From Chloroflexota bacterium (lineage in GTDB: Bacteria; Chloroflexota; Anaerolineae; Anaerolineales; Villigracilaceae), in contig JACPVB010000240.1 of NCBI GenBank assembly GCA_016191985.1, positions 1 to 6,324 on the forward strand: DNA of 6,324 nt. The letters run 5' to 3'. The position numbers and the translations under genes are program-made. Positions 5,191-6,324 of the stretch are shown piece by piece. The notes beneath the pieces are model-generated. The model had not been told where the DNA came from and searched no databases. It was given only the letters and a program-made list of their open reading frames with translations. Numbering within the stretch: the first letter of the stretch is position 1; each line of letters starts with the position of its first letter.

Positions 5191-5209
5191 ATGATGTTTG
5201 AAACAACAT
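5191..5209. promoter_or_regulatory. 19-bp near-perfect palindrome, candidate operator
   Basis: ATGATGTTTGAAACAACAT is symmetric about base 5200; 8 of 9 pairs match (only 5194 with 5206 fails) and the core TGTTTgAAACA is perfect. It lies just downstream of the TATAAT of the minus-strand gene, about where its transcript would start, and 34 bases upstream of the plus-strand -10. The position suits a dimeric repressor controlling the divergent pair. No regulator gene is seen nearby. Confidence 0.4.
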
Positions 5210-5216
5210 TCGCAGA

Positions 5217-5222
5217 ATTATA
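5217..5222 (-). promoter_or_regulatory. Possible -10 element of the 4-TM membrane protein gene
   Basis: TATAAT on the minus strand, a perfect -10 match. The -35 region is poor (at best TATAAA, 3 of 6, at an 18-base spacing). It stands about 56 bases upstream of the ATG at 5161. Confidence 0.35.
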
Positions 5223-5248
5223 CAGCAGGGCACATCATCCTTTATAAT
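5219..5248 (+). promoter_or_regulatory. Predicted promoter of the enoyl-CoA hydratase gene
   Basis: TATACA (5219-5224, 4 of 6 to the -35 consensus) and TATAAT (5243-5248, perfect -10) are separated by 18 bases. Transcription would begin near 5255, about 20 bases before the ATG at 5275, with GGAGG at 5266-5270 as the ribosome site. It overlaps the minus-strand -10 of the divergent gene. Confidence 0.5.
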
Positions 5249-5274
5249 TCGCGTCGAAACCCCTTGGAGGCAAA

Positions 5275-6048
5275 ATGACATACACAACCATATTGACAGA
5301 AATTCGCGGGCGCGTGGGCATTGTGCAATTGAACCGTCCGCAGGCGATGAACGCCTTCAACCTTGCCATGCTTGGCGAAGTCTTCGATGCGATGGACGCC
5401 TTCGACAGGGATGCGAACATCGGCGCCATCATCGTCACGGGCAATGAAAAAGCCTTTGCTGCCGGGGCGGATATCAAGGAAATGGTGGAAGCGTCCTACG
5501 TGCAAATGATCGTCGAAGAACGCGTGGCAGTTTGGGACCGCATTCGCAGAATCCGCAAACCGGTCATCGCCGCAGTCTCTGGCTGGGCATTGGGCGGCGG
5601 ATGTGAATTTGTGCTTGCGTGTGACATGGTCATCGGGTCCGAATCCGCAAAGTTTGGGCAGCCTGAAATTACCATCGGTGTCATCCCCGGCGCGGGCGGC
5701 ACCCAGCGGCTTGCGCGTTTGGTGGGCAAACAGCTTGCCATGGAAATGGTTATCAACAACCGTACCTTGACTGCCATTGAAGCGCTTCAATTTGGCTTAG
5801 CCAACCGCATTGTGCCGGTCGAGGGTTATCTCGATGCCGCCGTTGCCTTCGCCGAAGAGATCGCCTCACGCGCGCCGCTGGCCGTCCGCATGGCGAAGGA
5901 TGCCATCAACGCTGCATTCGAGACCACGCTCACCGAAGGCCTCAATACTGAGAAGCGAAATTTTTATCAACTCTTCGCAACGGAAGACCAAAAGGAAGGC
6001 ATGACGGCCTTCATCGAAAAACGCAAACCGAATTGGAAGGGGAGGTAG
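5275..6048 (+). CDS. Enoyl-CoA hydratase (crotonase family)
   Basis: A 257-residue crotonase-fold protein of normal length. It would hydrate trans-2-enoyl-CoA to 3-hydroxyacyl-CoA in beta-oxidation or a related route in the cytoplasm. Visible hallmarks are LNRPQAMNAFN (19-29), the oxyanion-hole segment KAFAAGADIKEM (59-70), the block GWALGGGCEFVLACD (103-117), and FGQPEITIGVIPGAGGTQRL (127-146). Glu111 and Glu131 correspond to the two catalytic glutamates of rat mitochondrial hydratase (E144 and E164), with the same 20-residue spacing. The C-terminus ends with the usual FIEKRKPNWKGR helix. With both glutamates present, a true hydratase is more likely than an isomerase or decarboxylase relative. 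GGAGG stands 4 bases before the ATG. No other fatty-acid gene adjoins it, so the pathway is not fixed; chain-length preference cannot be read. Confidence 0.93.
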   Translation: MTYTTILTEIRGRVGIVQLNRPQAMNAFNLAMLGEVFDAMDAFDRDANIGAIIVTGNEKAFAAGADIKEMVEASYVQMIVEERVAVWDRIRRIRKPVIAAVSGWALGGGCEFVLACDMVIGSESAKFGQPEITIGVIPGAGGTQRLARLVGKQLAMEMVINNRTLTAIEALQFGLANRIVPVEGYLDAAVAFAEEIASRAPLAVRMAKDAINAAFETTLTEGLNTEKRNFYQLFATEDQKEGMTAFIEKRKPNWKGR

Positions 6049-6050
6049 AT

Positions 6051-6183
6051 AGTCGGGTTGTCTTATGGTCGCATGGTCGGATAGTCTTTCCTGCTCGACC
6101 ATGTGACTACCTGCCCATTCGACTACCTGGCTATTCGACTACCTGACTACTCGACCACTTGACTACTCGACCACTTGACTAAC
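6051..6183. repeat. Octamer-periodic repeat array with inverted arms
   Basis: From 6096 to 6183 the DNA is eleven 8-base units of pattern YGACYACY, clearest in four 16-base pairs of units at 6120, 6136, 6152 and 6168 (for example CGACTACCTGACTACT and CGACCACTTGACTACT). From 6051 to 6090 five 8-base units of the reverse-complement type (RGTCnnnT) occur: AGTCGGGT, TGTCTTAT, GGTCGCAT, GGTCGGAT, AGTCTTTC. The two arms can pair, with CATGGTCG (6072-6079) and CGACCATG (6096-6103) perfect. No stop-free frame through it looks like protein. It starts 3 bases after the enoyl-CoA hydratase stop and ends 5 bases before the next ATG. Confidence 0.75.
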
Positions 6184-6187
6184 CAAA

Positions 6188-6324
6188 ATGCCCGACTCTC
6201 TTCTCGACACTTCGACACGGCTCAGTGCAAGCCTGAAACCTGCTCTTTCCAAATTGGGCTTGAGCAAACACCTTGTCATTGCCCACGCCTCCCTGCGCGC
6301 CTTCGGTTCCGTGGATGCGGAGAC
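6188..6324 (+). CDS. AAC(3)-family (antibiotic N-acetyltransferase fold) protein, N-terminal fragment
   Basis: Partial gene of 45 codons plus two bases, from the ATG at 6188 to the right edge. After a short variable N-terminus the segment LSKLGLSKHLVIAHASLRAF and the following GSVDAET match the start of the aminoglycoside N(3)-acetyltransferase/YokD family, where a 'LGL..gd.vlvHsSL.sfG.v.GGaetv' pattern forms the first strand and helix. The family transfers acetyl from acetyl-CoA to an amine, but many members in environmental bacteria do not act on antibiotics, so resistance should not be assumed. No Shine-Dalgarno sequence precedes this ATG, since the upstream DNA is the octamer array. A promoter could not be placed; it might be read through from the hydratase gene. 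Confidence 0.7.
   Translation, partial: MPDSLLDTSTRLSASLKPALSKLGLSKHLVIAHASLRAFGSVDAE

Noticed and set aside
5242..5790. 182-residue minus-strand open frame
   Set aside because: Antisense of the enoyl-CoA hydratase, which has all catalytic motifs.
6096..6183. CRISPR array
   Set aside because: Units are contiguous 8-base variants with no spacers and no cas gene nearby.

Overview
The window reads as an ordinary stretch of bacterial chromosome with short genes in four strand blocks, separated by repeat-rich gaps. The most likely source is a Chloroflexota bacterium of the Anaerolineae type. That rests on the overall look of the proteins (Thr/Pro-rich lipoprotein linker, SanA/YdcF protein, DUF4230, small RRM protein) and the style of the intergenic hairpin repeats. 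It is an inference from memory, not a search. Both ends cut through genes.

Layout. (1) Minus strand, 1-667: an HD-domain protein followed 2 bases later by the start of a VOC (glyoxalase-fold) protein that runs off the left edge. (2) 668-971: no gene, but a long-loop terminator-like inverted repeat and two different hairpin repeats. (3) Minus strand, 972-2641: a two-gene unit, an orphan PhnD-type substrate-binding lipoprotein followed 5 bases later by a SanA/YdcF-family membrane-anchored protein. (4) 2642-2761: a divergent promoter region with overlapping promoters. (5) Plus strand, 2762-3436: a DUF4230 membrane-anchored protein closed by a strong bidirectional terminator at 3449-3489. (6) 3490-3683: a pair of mini-hairpin repeats that differ by a compensatory base pair, plus a third hairpin. 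(7) Minus strand, 3684-5161: a small 4-TM membrane protein, a 102-residue RRM RNA-binding protein and a six-TM DUF998 protein, probably separate transcripts. (8) 5162-5274: a second divergent promoter region with a 19-bp near-perfect palindrome. (9) Plus strand, 5275-6048: an enoyl-CoA hydratase with both catalytic glutamates. (10) 6049-6187: an octamer-periodic repeat tract with oppositely oriented arms. (11) Plus strand, 6188 to the right edge: the N-terminus of an AAC(3)-family acetyltransferase.

No single multi-gene system is evident; the genes look like independent housekeeping and envelope functions. The linked pair of PhnD-type lipoprotein and SanA-like protein, next to a divergent DUF4230 protein, is a small envelope-facing cluster. 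The most unusual DNA is the repeat content, especially the octamer array at 6051-6183 and the covarying hairpin pair at 3512-3588. No tRNA, rRNA, CRISPR array, transposase or phage gene was seen.
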